A stretch of DNA of 64,000 bases from Cohnella xylanilytica (GCF_014212175.1 NZ_JACJVR010000005.1:62001-126000); one strand, 5' to 3'. Numbered from the stretch's first letter, positions 24,710 through 33,755 are shown. Notes: generated from the sequence alone by a model not told the origin. Made by a program: numbers and translations.

Positions 24710-24760
24710 CGGCTTCCCGTAGAGACCCCCGCCCATCTTCGCGGGGTTATACGAACGGTC
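24690..24760 (-). promoter_or_regulatory. Purine riboswitch aptamer, guanine type, upstream of the EamA gene
   Basis: Minus-strand reading gives the purine-aptamer core: P1 TTCGTA / TACGAA (24755-24750 and 24698-24693); J1/2 TAA; P2 CCCCGC / GCGGGG with loop GAAGATGG; J2/3 TCTCTAC; P3 GGGAAG / CTTCCT with loop CCGAA; and C immediately before the 3' strand of P1. That C corresponds to nucleotide 74, which pairs with guanine (adenine switches have U). Loop 3 is two bases short and position 73 is G, so it is a variant. The loops keep GG and CC for the kissing interaction. Confidence 0.85.
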
Positions 24761-24799
24761 ATTGATTCGGTTGTCATTCGTCGAAAAGCAACAGCAAAA

Positions 24800-24828
24800 A
24801 TAATAAAACGACCGCTCCCGATTGTCAA
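24800..24828 (-). promoter_or_regulatory. Sigma-A promoter of the riboswitch-EamA transcript
   Basis: Minus strand TTGACA (24828-24823), 17 bases, TATTAT (24805-24800). The start would be near 24793, about 35 bases before the aptamer. Confidence 0.85.
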
Positions 24829-24899
24829 TAGTCGTTAAGAAAGCGCCGGCTCGATATTCGCGTCCTCGATGCCGAGTCGTCGATGCCGGCCGCCGCTCA

Positions 24900-24928
24900 T
24901 GGACGATCGCGCGAATATCTGTTATAAT
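24900..24928 (+). promoter_or_regulatory. Sigma-A promoter for the panBCD leader
   Basis: TGGACG (24900-24905), 17 bases, TATAAT (24923-24928). Confidence 0.7.
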
Positions 24929-24934
24929 CAGGAA

Positions 24935-25157
24935 CGCAAGGCGGTATCGGTTGACGAATTGCACTTGCGGAGATTCTAATCGATAGTACGCAATTATCCT
25001 GTTGCTCGCGCAACGAACAAGTGAATACCGTGATGATTCGCGGCGGATTCTGCTCTGAGCCGAAGGGACCGAGACAGAAGGACGTGAAGCGCGCTCCTGC
25101 TGAATGGATACCTTTGTTTGCTTATGGGCAAATGCAAAGGTTTTTTTGTTTTTTTAT
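24935..25157 (+). promoter_or_regulatory. Structured ~220-nt leader with terminator before panB
   Basis: No gene is present between the promoter and panB. Helices visible: CGGTAT / ATACCG and, inside it, CACTTG / CAAGTG; TTGCG / CGCAA; GTTGC / GCAAC with loop TCGC; CGGC / GCCG further on. A strong terminator closes the leader just before the panB ribosome binding site. This layout indicates transcription attenuation. A conserved RNA called the pan motif is known upstream of panB in B. subtilis and relatives; whether this leader belongs to it could not be verified. T-box signatures are absent. Confidence 0.6.
25110..25157 (+). terminator. Terminator/attenuator in front of panB
   Basis: ACCTTTG / CAAAGGT enclosing TTTGC / GCAAA, followed by TTTTTTTG and seven T. 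It lies between the promoter and panB, so expression needs read-through. Confidence 0.85.
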
Positions 25158-25184
25158 AAGCCGATGTAGGAGGCGTCATCTTCC

Positions 25185-26048
25185 ATGAGACAACCGCTAA
25201 CCTTGCCCCGATTGAAGGCGCTCAAAGCCAAAGGCGAGAAAATCGCGATGCTGACCGCGTACGATTATCCGTCCGCCCGGCTCGCCGAGGAGGCCGAAGT
25301 CGACATTCTGCTCGTCGGCGATTCCCTCGGCAACGTCGTGCTCGGCTACGATACGACGGTACCGGTGAAGCTCGAGGATATGATTTACCATACGCGGGCG
25401 GTCGTCCGGGGAGCCCCGGGCACGATGGTCGTAACGGATATGCCGTTCGGCACGTACCGGCTCGGCCCCGAAGCGACGCTGCGCAACGCCGTTCGCCTGA
25501 TGCAGGAAGGCGGTTCCCACGGGGTGAAGCTGGAAGGGGGCGCCGACATCGCGGACGAAGTGAAGCGGTTGACGTCGGCGGGCATCCCGGTGCTCGGGCA
25601 CCTCGGACTGACCCCTCAGTCGGTGCTGCAGATCGGGGGCTACAAAGTGCAAGGGAAGGACCGCGCGGAAGCCGACCGCCTGATCGCGGACGCCCGCGCG
25701 CTGGAGGAAGCCGGAGCGTTCGGCATCGTTCTCGAGCTGGTGACGGAGCAGGTGGCGGCGGCCGTGACGCGCGCGGTCGGCATTCCGACCATCGGCATCG
25801 GCGCCGGGCGGGGGTGCGACGGGCAGGTGCTCGTTTTCCACGACATCCTCAGGTACGGCTCGGGAATTCGCGACAAGCGGTTCGTCAAGACGTACGCGGA
25901 CGTCGGGGAGACGATTCGCGCCGCGATCTCGGAGTACGTCGGCGACGTGCGCGGCGCCCGGTTCCCCGAAGAGAAGAACGGCTTCGCCCTGGACGATCAA
26001 GCGGCCAAGGAATTCATCGATTCTGTCTATGGAGGGGATCGGACATGA
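25185..26048 (+). CDS. panB: 3-methyl-2-oxobutanoate hydroxymethyltransferase
   Basis: 287 residues, TIM-barrel enzyme of pantothenate synthesis that transfers a hydroxymethyl group from methylene-THF to ketoisovalerate. Motifs are [37 protein letters not shown] (metal Asp), [26 protein letters not shown] and TIGIGAG. GGAGG lies 10 bases before the ATG. It overlaps panC by ATGA and begins a panB-panC-panD operon behind an attenuator. Confidence 0.97.
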   Translation: MRQPLTLPRLKALKAKGEKIAMLTAYDYPSARLAEEAEVDILLVGDSLGNVVLGYDTTVPVKLEDMIYHTRAVVRGAPGTMVVTDMPFGTYRLGPEATLRNAVRLMQEGGSHGVKLEGGADIADEVKRLTSAGIPVLGHLGLTPQSVLQIGGYKVQGKDRAEADRLIADARALEEAGAFGIVLELVTEQVAAAVTRAVGIPTIGIGAGRGCDGQVLVFHDILRYGSGIRDKRFVKTYADVGETIRAAISEYVGDVRGARFPEEKNGFALDDQAAKEFIDSVYGGDRT

Positions 26049-26947
26049 GCACGGCAGCCGTATCCGCCCCGCGCGTCGTTCGGACGATCGCGGAGCTTCG
26101 CAAGGAGATCGGGAATTACCGCGCCGCGGCTCCCCAGGGGGGCAAGGTAGGGCTCGTGCCGACGATGGGATTCCTGCACGAGGGACATGCCAGCCTCATT
26201 CGCCGCAGCGCCGAAGAGAACGGCTTGACGGTGCTGAGCGTCTTCGTCAACCCGCTTCAGTTCGGGCCGAACGAAGACTTCGACCGCTATCCCCGGGACG
26301 AGAAGCGGGATTTGACCGTCGCTTCGGAAGCGGGGGCGAACCTGGTCTTCATGCCGGACGTCAAGGAGATGTATCCTCGCCCGAGCCAGACCTCGATTCT
26401 GATCGGCGGCATAACGGACCGTCTCTGCGGCGCGAGCCGCCCCGGCCACTTCGACGGAGTCGGAGTCGTCGTCTCCAAGCTGTTCAACCTGGTCCAGCCC
26501 GACCGGGCCTACTTCGGCCTGAAGGACGCCCAGCAGGTGGCGGTCGTGACGAGAATGGCCGAAGACCTGAACGTTCCCGTCGAGATCGTGCCTTGTCCCA
26601 TCGTTCGCGACGCCGACGGCCTCGCGCTCAGCTCCCGCAACGTCTACTTGACCCCGGAGGAACGCGAGCAGGCTCTCGTCCTGTCGCGTACGCTCCGGCT
26701 CGTGCCGGAATGGATCCGCGAAGGGCTGACCGCGTCCGAGCTGACGGACCGCATGAAGCGGCAGATCCGGGAGATGCCTCTGGCCGACATCGATTACGTC
26801 GAAGCGTTGACCTATCCCGACCTGCTTCCGCCGGAGGAGAGCGCCCCGCTGGCCTCGTCCCCCGCGTCGCTGCTCGTCGCGGTGGCCGTCCGCTTCGGAA
26901 GAACGAGACTGATCGACAATATTCTGCTGCCAGCCGCGAAAGGGTGA
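26045..26947 (+). CDS. panC: Pantothenate synthetase (pantoate-beta-alanine ligase)
   Basis: 300 residues. [17 protein letters not shown] carries the HxGH adenylation motif; [23 protein letters not shown], and ALSSRNVYL (the KMSKS equivalent) follow. It joins pantoate and beta-alanine with ATP via pantoyl-adenylate. The start is the ATG of the ATGA overlap with panB, with an N-terminal extension of about 10 residues compared with E. coli. panD follows after 5 bases. Confidence 0.97.
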   Translation: MSTAAVSAPRVVRTIAELRKEIGNYRAAAPQGGKVGLVPTMGFLHEGHASLIRRSAEENGLTVLSVFVNPLQFGPNEDFDRYPRDEKRDLTVASEAGANLVFMPDVKEMYPRPSQTSILIGGITDRLCGASRPGHFDGVGVVVSKLFNLVQPDRAYFGLKDAQQVAVVTRMAEDLNVPVEIVPCPIVRDADGLALSSRNVYLTPEEREQALVLSRTLRLVPEWIREGLTASELTDRMKRQIREMPLADIDYVEALTYPDLLPPEESAPLASSPASLLVAVAVRFGRTRLIDNILLPAAKG

Positions 26948-26952
26948 GCCCT

Positions 26953-27336
26953 ATGTTCCGCCAAATGATGAAATCCAAAATTCACCGGGCCACGGTGACC
27001 GAAGCCAACTTGAATTACGTAGGCAGCATTACGATCGACCAGGATCTGATGGAGGCCGTCGACATCCTGCCCGACGAGAAGGTTCAGATCGTCAACAACA
27101 ATAACGGAGCCCGCTTCGAGACGTACGCGATTCCGGGTCCTCGCGGCTCCGGGGTCATCTGCCTCAACGGAGCGGCGGCCCGGCTCGTTCAGCCGGGCGA
27201 CGTGGTCATCATCATCGCCTACGGCTACATGACCGACGAGGAAGCGCGCAGCCATCATCCGAAGGTGGCGATCATGGACGAACGCAACCGCGTGTCCCGA
27301 TTGATGGCGGAAGAGCCGCATTCGACCGCGTTGTAA
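26953..27336 (+). CDS. panD: Aspartate 1-decarboxylase
   Basis: 127 residues, the usual length. The proenzyme self-cleaves between Gly and Ser in [10 protein letters not shown] (about residues 24-25) to form the pyruvoyl group; Lys9 (MMKSKIHRA) and the YGYM region are conserved. It supplies beta-alanine to PanC. The five-base gap to panC and the low-complexity-free C-terminal tail are normal. Confidence 0.97.
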   Translation: MFRQMMKSKIHRATVTEANLNYVGSITIDQDLMEAVDILPDEKVQIVNNNNGARFETYAIPGPRGSGVICLNGAAARLVQPGDVVIIIAYGYMTDEEARSHHPKVAIMDERNRVSRLMAEEPHSTAL

Positions 27337-27403
27337 CGCGTATGAAACCCCCCCGCGAAACGCAGAATGACCATACAGCCGAACGCGCGAGGGGGATGCG
27401 GAA

Positions 27404-28057
27404 ATGATCGAGCAGTGGTTTGACGCCATGAACGATACGCTGGACGAATTGCTTAGCCGTTATCCGAAAGCCTCCGACCAAGAAAAAAAGGACCTGACCG
27501 AGCAATGGAACGTGTTAAAATCGATAAGTGATGATATCATTGAAGCATGGCTTCGATTCGAAGACAAAATGGCCTTATTCCGGACATTGACGCAAGAACA
27601 TGATATCGCCGCCCAAGCGCACGATTATTCCGACGTTCTGATGGGACCTTACGTCAAGGGCCAGGGCTACTTCAAGCTCCAGATGTTCCGCGACGCCGCC
27701 GGCCAATTCGAGGAGACGCTCCGGCTCGAGCCCGAGCTGAACGTGGCCCGCTTATTTCTAGCCATGTGCCGGATGCACTTGGGCCACTTCCCGGAAGCGC
27801 AGCGGCACTTCCAATTGATCGCAGCCCTGGCGGACGAAGCCAAGCTGAGGGCCATCGCCTACAACGCGCTCGGATGCATTCAGGCGGTAGGGGCGAACCT
27901 GAAGCTGGCCGAGAGCTACTTCCGCCAAGCGGCCGAGACCGATCCGACGTTAGAGGATCCGAAGCGCAACCTCGAATCGTGCCGATCCCTCTCCGCGAAG
28001 GGGCCGCTTAAGCTTCAATTCGGAAGCTCGGAGATGCAGACGCTCGTCATGACGTAA
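27404..28057 (+). CDS. TPR-repeat protein of unknown function
   Basis: 217 residues. An N-terminal helical region of ~70 residues (WFDAMNDTLDELLSRYPKASDQ onward) precedes about three TPR units (YVKGQGYFKLQMFRDAAGQFEETL by its ends YVKGQG and FEETL; AIAYNALGCIQAVGANLKLAESYF). Soluble, no signal. GAGGGGG lies before the ATG. It sits between panD and dinG, a place occupied by unrelated ypm genes in Bacillus. The partner is unknown; confidence is only in the repeat architecture. Confidence 0.8.
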   Translation: MIEQWFDAMNDTLDELLSRYPKASDQEKKDLTEQWNVLKSISDDIIEAWLRFEDKMALFRTLTQEHDIAAQAHDYSDVLMGPYVKGQGYFKLQMFRDAAGQFEETLRLEPELNVARLFLAMCRMHLGHFPEAQRHFQLIAALADEAKLRAIAYNALGCIQAVGANLKLAESYFRQAAETDPTLEDPKRNLESCRSLSAKGPLKLQFGSSEMQTLVMT

Positions 28058-28104
28058 GGATCGCTTTTCGATACAGGTTGGATGGCCAGGAAAGGAAGAC
28101 AGGC

Positions 28105-31038
28105 ATGAAATTCGCCGTGCTCGATTTTGAAACGACGGGAACTTCTCCCGAACAAGATGAGATTATTCAAGCGGGACTGGCTCTCGTCGACGAGACGGGA
28201 GCCGTTCTCGCGACTTACGCTTCGCTCGTGAAGCCGCTGAAGCCGATTCCCGATTGGATCGCGAAGCTGACCGGCATCGACGACGAAGCGGTGAAGGACG
28301 CGCCCGCGATCGATGACGTCATCGCCGAATTGGTCCCGTATCTGCAGGATGCCGTGCTCGTCGCCCACAACGTCGAGTTCGACGCCGCGTTCCTGCAGGC
28401 CGCGCTGGACCGGTGCGGCTATTTGCCGTTCGCGGGAAGAATGCTCGACACGGTGGAGCTGGCTCGGATCGCCTATCCGTCGATGCCGTCCTACCGCCTG
28501 TCGTCCCTGACGCACGGGCTCGGCGTCGTCCACGACCGGCCGCACCAGGCGGACAGCGACGCGGTAGCGACCGCCGAGGTGTTCGCCCATTGCGTTCGCC
28601 GGCTGCGGGAGCTTCCGCTTCTGACGATTCAGCGGCTCTCCAGCCTGTTCCACCCCGATACCAACGATCTCGGTTGGCTGCTCGCCGATCTGGCGGCTTG
28701 GCGGGAAGCTCATCCGCCGCTCGCCTCGGAGCAGGAAGACTACCAATTCTACCGTCAATTCGCCATGAAGATCGGCGATTGGACGGAAGAAGAAGCCGAA
28801 GACGGGAAGGACGAAGAAGCCGAAGCGCCGGCGAAGCTTCTGGCCGAGAAGACGTTCCCCGAATTCGTCGAGTCGGTTCGCGCGCGGCTGAAGGAGATGC
28901 TTCCTTCCTTCGAGCCCCGGGAAGGGCAGGAGATCATGTACGGCGAAGTGCTCGAAGCGCTGGACAAGGACTCGCACCTGCTCGTGGAAGCCGGCACCGG
29001 CACGGGCAAGTCGCTCGGCTACCTGCTTCCCTCCCTCTATTATGGATTAAAGGAATCCAAAAAAATCGTCGTCACGACCCATACGATCCAGCTTCAAGAG
29101 CAGCTTCGCCAGAGAGACTTGCCTCTGCTGCGCGAAGCGCTCCCCGTTCCCTTCAAGGCGGCGGTGTTCAAGGGACGGAACAACTACCTGTGCCTGCGCA
29201 AATTCGAGCAGCAGCAGCTCGTCCCGGAGATGGCTCTCTCCCGGGACGAAGCCGTGACGCGCGGACAGATGGCCGTCTGGCTGACCGAGACCGAGCGGGG
29301 AGAGGCGGAGGAGCTCAACCTGAGCGGCCGCTCCAAGGACGAGTGGAACGCCGTCGCGAGCGACGCCGATTCGTGCTTGAACCGCCAATGCCCGTGGTTC
29401 CGCAAGTGCTTCTACCACAGAGCCCGCCAGGACGCCAACAAGGCGGATCTGATCATTACGAACCATGCCATGGTGTTCACCGACATGCGGGCGGACAATC
29501 GCTTGCTGCCTTCCTACGACCGCTTGATCGTCGACGAGGCCCATCATCTGGAAGAAGTGGCGAGCAACCACCTCGGCCAGAAGACGGGGTATTCCACGCT
29601 GCTCAACCCTTTGACGCGCCTGTGGAAGGACGCACGCAACGGCCAGCTGCCGCACTTGATCGGCCTGGTGGCCGCTTCGGGAGACGAGATGGCGCAGGCG
29701 TGGGCCGAGAAGCTGGACGAAGCGGTCGGAACGGTTCACGAGATCCGGGAATCGTGGGAACGCTGGATGGAGCGCTTGTTCGCGCTGCTCGCATCGGAGG
29801 CCGCCGCGGACGAGAGCGGCAGCCTGACGCTTCGGCTCAAGCCGAACCAGCTTCCCGCGGGGTGGGACGATACCCTCGTCGACGGCCATAATACGATCCA
29901 GCTGCTGAGCGATCTGCTGCGTCCTCTGGACAAGATCGTCGGAGACATCCGGGAGAGGCTGGACGAGCTCGCGATTCAGAGCTTGATCACGGATATGAAC
30001 GGCAGTTTGAAGGATCTGGCGTCCGTCCGCGCGGAGCTGCAGGCGTTCGTCACTCTCGGCAACCCGGACTTCGTCTACTGGCTGGAAGGGCATTCCCAAT
30101 ATCGTTCCCGCTCGCTCTGGCTGTACGGAGTGCCGGCGGACGTCAGCAACCTGCTCAGAGAGGGCATGTTCGAGCGCAAGTCGAGCGTCGTGCTCACATC
30201 GGCCACGCTGACGGTGGACAAGAAGTTCGAATTCGTCAAGGAGCAGCTCGGCCTGGGCGCGTCCGAACGGGAAGGACGCCTGCGAACCGCGCTGCTGCCG
30301 TCGCCGTTCAACTACCGCGAGCAGGCGCTCGTGCTCATCCCGCGGGACTTCCCGAACATCCGGGGGCGAGACGGCGATCCGCAATTCATGCAGGCGCTCA
30401 CGAAGTCGCTGGCGGAAGTCGCGGAAGCGACGGGCGGCCGCATGCTCGTGCTGTTCACTTCGTACCGCATGCTTAGGTCCGTGTACGCCCCGCTCAAGGA
30501 GGCGCTCGGCCCGAGCGGCATCGACGTGATGGGCCAAGGCGTCGACGGCGGCAGCCGCAGCCGCCTCACCCGGCAGTTCATGGAGCGGCCGGCTTCGGTG
30601 CTTCTCGGCACGAGCAGCTTCTGGGAAGGCGTCGACCTTCCCGGCGACGCGCTCACTTGTCTTGCGATCGTACGCTTGCCGTTCCAGCCGCCGAATCATC
30701 CGGTTATCGAAGCGAAGTCCGAGAAGCTTCAGGCGGAGAAGAAGAACCCGTTCATGAAGCTGTCGCTGCCGCAAGCGGTCATCCGCTTCAAGCAGGGCTT
30801 CGGCCGGCTCGTCCGCACGGCCACCGACAAGGGGATCGTCATCCTGTACGATACCCGCGTGCTGGATACGAGCTACGGCAAGTACTTTCTCTATTCGCTG
30901 CCGGGACCGAAGATGGAGCATCTTCCGAACGCCGGACTCGTCCCCCGCGTGACCGAGTGGCTGCGCGGCCAAGGGGCGCAAGAACCGCGAGACGAGACCG
31001 CGGTCGCGGCGGCGACGCAGGAAGGAGAAGGCGAATGA
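28105..31038 (+). CDS. dinG: DinG-family helicase with N-terminal DnaQ-like 3'-5' exonuclease and four-Cys motif
   Basis: 977 residues. Residues 1-170 are a DEDDh exonuclease (FAVLDFETTGTSPEQ with the first two acids, AHNVEFDAAFL, and HQADSDAVATAEVF). The rest is an XPD-like superfamily 2 helicase: Walker A VEAGTGTGKSLGYLLP, DEAH box VDEAHHLEEV, and later GFGRLVRTATDKG. Cys363, Cys424, Cys429 and Cys435 form the C-x(60)-C-x4-C-x5-C pattern of a 4Fe-4S cluster as in E. coli DinG. The ATG at 28105 has AAAGGAAG upstream; a TTG at 28078 was rejected. ATGA overlap with rex. Confidence 0.94.
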   Translation: MKFAVLDFETTGTSPEQDEIIQAGLALVDETGAVLATYASLVKPLKPIPDWIAKLTGIDDEAVKDAPAIDDVIAELVPYLQDAVLVAHNVEFDAAFLQAALDRCGYLPFAGRMLDTVELARIAYPSMPSYRLSSLTHGLGVVHDRPHQADSDAVATAEVFAHCVRRLRELPLLTIQRLSSLFHPDTNDLGWLLADLAAWREAHPPLASEQEDYQFYRQFAMKIGDWTEEEAEDGKDEEAEAPAKLLAEKTFPEFVESVRARLKEMLPSFEPREGQEIMYGEVLEALDKDSHLLVEAGTGTGKSLGYLLPSLYYGLKESKKIVVTTHTIQLQEQLRQRDLPLLREALPVPFKAAVFKGRNNYLCLRKFEQQQLVPEMALSRDEAVTRGQMAVWLTETERGEAEELNLSGRSKDEWNAVASDADSCLNRQCPWFRKCFYHRARQDANKADLIITNHAMVFTDMRADNRLLPSYDRLIVDEAHHLEEVASNHLGQKTGYSTLLNPLTRLWKDARNGQLPHLIGLVAASGDEMAQAWAEKLDEAVGTVHEIRESWERWMERLFALLASEAAADESGSLTLRLKPNQLPAGWDDTLVDGHNTIQLLSDLLRPLDKIVGDIRERLDELAIQSLITDMNGSLKDLASVRAELQAFVTLGNPDFVYWLEGHSQYRSRSLWLYGVPADVSNLLREGMFERKSSVVLTSATLTVDKKFEFVKEQLGLGASEREGRLRTALLPSPFNYREQALVLIPRDFPNIRGRDGDPQFMQALTKSLAEVAEATGGRMLVLFTSYRMLRSVYAPLKEALGPSGIDVMGQGVDGGSRSRLTRQFMERPASVLLGTSSFWEGVDLPGDALTCLAIVRLPFQPPNHPVIEAKSEKLQAEKKNPFMKLSLPQAVIRFKQGFGRLVRTATDKGIVILYDTRVLDTSYGKYFLYSLPGPKMEHLPNAGLVPRVTEWLRGQGAQEPRDETAVAAATQEGEGE

Positions 31039-31712
31039 CGAAGCAGGTCAAAATATCCGAGGCGGTCGTTCGCCGGCTGCCGGTTTACTTGCGTTATCTG
31101 AACGAGCTGAGCCTCAGCGGGGTGCAGACGGTATCCTCGCAGGACCTCGGCGAGAAGCTCGACCTGAACCCGGCGCAGATCCGCAAGGATCTCGCCTACT
31201 TCGGGGATTTCGGCCGGAAGGGCGTCGGCTACAACGTCAGCTACCTGATCGAGAAGATCCGCCAGATTCTGAAGCTGGACCGGCCGCTGCACGTCGCCCT
31301 CGTCGGCACGGGGAATCTTGGCCGGGCGCTCTGCAACTACAACATGTATTTGAAGGAAAACATGAAGATTATCGCCGTGTTCGACGCCGATCCGTCCAAG
31401 GTCGGGACGGTGATCAACAATTTGACCGTCCAGCCGACGGAAGAGCTCGGCGCCACGGTCGCGGAGAAGGACATCTCCATCGGGATCATCACGGTGCCCG
31501 CGGCCGAAGCCCAGAACGTGGCGGACCGGTTCGTCGCGGCGGGCATCCGCGGCATTCTGAACTTCGCGCCGACGGTGCTGCGGGCTCCCGAGGGCGTGCG
31601 CATCCATCAGACCGATTTTACGGCGGACTTGTTGAGCTTGGCTTATTATATGAATAACGATAACGAGGATACGACGAGAGGAACAGTGGACGATGAACCG
31701 ATGGCTGATTGA
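31035..31712 (+). CDS. rex: Redox-sensing transcriptional repressor Rex
   Basis: 225 residues. The N-terminal ~80 residues form a winged helix (AVVRRLPVYLRYLNEL ... LNPAQIRKDLAYFGDFGRKGVGY). A Rossmann domain (VALVGTGNLGRALCNY) binds NADH/NAD, and a C-terminal swapped helix (DFTADLLSLAYYM) completes the dimer. Rex senses the NADH/NAD ratio and represses respiration and fermentation genes. The start lies in the ATGA overlap with dinG. The C-terminal tail overlaps the next gene by 20 bases. Confidence 0.96.
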   Translation: MTKQVKISEAVVRRLPVYLRYLNELSLSGVQTVSSQDLGEKLDLNPAQIRKDLAYFGDFGRKGVGYNVSYLIEKIRQILKLDRPLHVALVGTGNLGRALCNYNMYLKENMKIIAVFDADPSKVGTVINNLTVQPTEELGATVAEKDISIGIITVPAAEAQNVADRFVAAGIRGILNFAPTVLRAPEGVRIHQTDFTADLLSLAYYMNNDNEDTTRGTVDDEPMAD

Positions 31713-32997
31713 GAACGGAACGCTCGTAACGATGGACCCGGCGGCGCCGATCGTGCACGGCTGGCTCGCCGTGGAGGGTTCCGCGATCGCCGGGATGGGA
31801 GCGGGAGAAGCCCCGGAGGAAGAGAAGCGCAAGGCGCGGGAGACCGTGAACGGCAAAGGGCTGCTGTTCCTACCGGGTCTCGTCAACACGCACGGGCACG
31901 CGGCCATGTCGCTGCTTCGGGGACTCGCGGACGATCTGGCTCTGCAGGATTGGCTCGAGAATCACATGTGGCCGATGGAAGCGAAGTTTACCGGCGACGA
32001 CGTCTATTGGGGGTCGTCCCTCGCCGCCGCCGAGATGATCTTGAGCGGAACGACGACGTTCGTCGACATGTACGACCATATGGACCGCGTCGCCCAAGTC
32101 GTCGAGGCGTCGGGGCTTCGGGCGAGCCTGACGCGCGGCGTCATCGGCTTGTGCCCTCCCGACGTGCAGACGGCCAAGCTGAACGACGCCATCCAGTTCG
32201 CGCGGGATTGGCACGGCAAGGCGGACGGGCGCATTCAAGCGATGATGTCGCCGCACGCGCCGTACACGTGCCCGCCGGATTACATCGAGCGCATCGTGGC
32301 GGCCGCGCACGAGCTCGGGCTGCCGCTGCATACGCACATGTCGGAGTCGGCCGCGGAAGTGGCGCAGAACGTCAAGGATTACGGCGTTCGCCCGGTCGAG
32401 CATCTGGACCGTCTCGGCTTGTTCTCCCGCCCGGCGCTCGTCGCCCACGCGGTCCATCTGACGGACGAGGAGATCGCCTTGCTGGCGGAGCGGGGCGTCG
32501 CCGTCTCGCATAACCCGGTGAGCAACCTGAAGCTGGCGAGCGGAGTGGCGAGAGTGCCGGACCTGCTGCGGGCGGGCGTAACCGTCTCGCTCGGCACCGA
32601 CAGCGCGGCGAGCAACAACAACCTCGACCTGTTCGAGGAGATTCGCCTCGCGGCCCTGCTGCACAAAGGCGTCTCGGGCGACCCGACCGCCGTTCCGGCA
32701 GCCGAAGCGCTGCGGATGGGAACGGTATACGGGGCGAAGTCGATCGGCCTGGAAGGCCAAGTCGGCATGCTGAAGCCCGGCATGAAGGCGGACCTGATCG
32801 CCGTCTCGATCGCGAAGCCTCACTTCGTGCCCGCAACCGATTACGTCTCGCACCTCGTCTACGCCGCCAGCGGCGCGGACGTCGCCCACGTCTGGGTCGA
32901 CGGCAAGCAGCTGCTTCGCGACCGCGAGCTGCTCACCCTGGATATCGAGCGCATCCGCTTCGAAGCCCAGCGCTCGTTCGAGAGGCTGAGGGGATGA
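31693..32997 (+). CDS. mtaD: 5-methylthioadenosine / S-adenosylhomocysteine deaminase-like amidohydrolase
   Basis: 434 residues, a metal-dependent amidohydrolase of the TrzN/AtzB-MtaD group. Metal and catalytic residues are in LVNTHGHAAM, PLHTHMSES, VAHAVHLTDEE and SLGTDSAASNNN; MSPHAPYTCPPDYI also matches the deaminase group. The probable reaction is deamination of MTA/SAH (or another 6-aminopurine nucleoside). The start ATG overlaps rex by 20 bases, and the stop overlaps the ypmB-like gene by ATGA. The symbol is by family resemblance; guanine or chlorohydrolase-type substrates are possible. Confidence 0.85.
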   Translation: MNRWLIENGTLVTMDPAAPIVHGWLAVEGSAIAGMGAGEAPEEEKRKARETVNGKGLLFLPGLVNTHGHAAMSLLRGLADDLALQDWLENHMWPMEAKFTGDDVYWGSSLAAAEMILSGTTTFVDMYDHMDRVAQVVEASGLRASLTRGVIGLCPPDVQTAKLNDAIQFARDWHGKADGRIQAMMSPHAPYTCPPDYIERIVAAAHELGLPLHTHMSESAAEVAQNVKDYGVRPVEHLDRLGLFSRPALVAHAVHLTDEEIALLAERGVAVSHNPVSNLKLASGVARVPDLLRAGVTVSLGTDSAASNNNLDLFEEIRLAALLHKGVSGDPTAVPAAEALRMGTVYGAKSIGLEGQVGMLKPGMKADLIAVSIAKPHFVPATDYVSHLVYAASGADVAHVWVDGKQLLRDRELLTLDIERIRFEAQRSFERLRG

Positions 32998-33521
32998 GCC
33001 TGAGCCGCAGCGAGAACCGGAAGAGGGCGCCCCTCATGACGCCCGGACGCTGGATCCTGCTTATCGCCGGCTTCCTGCTGTTCGCCGCCGTCTCGTTCGC
33101 GCTGTACGTCCGGTCCGCGGACGCGGATTATCGGAACGAGGAGATCCATGCGATCAAGCGGGCCAAGCAGGAGGCGGGCCTGAAGTCGGCTTCGGAAGCG
33201 TACAAGCACGTCTGGGAAGAGACGGTATGGGTCGTCATAGGCAAAGACGCGGAGGGCGTCAAGTGGTTCGTCTGGGAGAAGCAGGACGGAATCGTGAAGG
33301 AGAGGGAAGACGCCGGGGAATCGAAGGACGAGATCGCGGACCGCTTCCGCGTCGAGCATCCCGGCAATAAGATCGTCCGGCTTATGCCCGGCTGGTTCCA
33401 GGGCCGGCCGGCGTGGGAGATCCGCTACGTCGCCGATCCGTCGAACGGGCGGCAGGCGATCGACTTCTATTCGTTCCAGGACGGCTCGAAGCTGAAGACG
33501 TACGATCTTCCGGGCAAGTAG
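32994..33521 (+). CDS. YpmB-like protein (DUF5590), membrane-anchored
   Basis: 175 residues: an N-terminal anchor (WILLIAGFLLFAAVSFALYV) followed by two copies of a small PepSY-like fold, each with an A-K-Q-E or H-P-G-N type segment (KRAKQEAGL, EHPGNKIVRL). In B. subtilis ypmB lies downstream of dinG in the dinG-ypmA-ypmB-aspB-asnS cluster, and this gene occupies a matching position. The function is unknown; the domain lies outside the membrane. ATGA overlap with the deaminase gene. Confidence 0.8.
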   Translation: MSLSRSENRKRAPLMTPGRWILLIAGFLLFAAVSFALYVRSADADYRNEEIHAIKRAKQEAGLKSASEAYKHVWEETVWVVIGKDAEGVKWFVWEKQDGIVKEREDAGESKDEIADRFRVEHPGNKIVRLMPGWFQGRPAWEIRYVADPSNGRQAIDFYSFQDGSKLKTYDLPGK

Positions 33522-33582
33522 GAGACGGATGCCGGCAACGGGCCCGGTCCATCCATTCGATAACGATAAGCCAGATTCCGAG

Positions 33583-33607
33583 AACGCCGCAAGGCGTTTT
33601 TCTTTTT
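33583..33607 (+). terminator. Intrinsic terminator after the ypmB-like gene
   Basis: AACGCC / GGCGTT with loop GCAA, then TTTC and five T. It ends the dinG-rex-mtaD-ypmB block. Confidence 0.85.
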
Positions 33608-33755
33608 GGCCGCGCATCCGCGCCGAACCGCCGGAATGGCACGACTGCCAACCATTAGCTGACGATTTATCTATCAAGAAGTGATATACTCGTTGATGTA
33701 CTCGGTTTGACCAACTTTATCTTTCGCCAATGAAAATAAAAGGAGGGCATACGCC

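Noticed and set aside
24935..25157. T-box in the panBCD leader
   Set aside because: No GGGTGGNACCGCG or close variant is present.
29047..30981. 644-residue minus-strand open frame opposite dinG
   Set aside because: Shadow of dinG; no start signal, biased composition.
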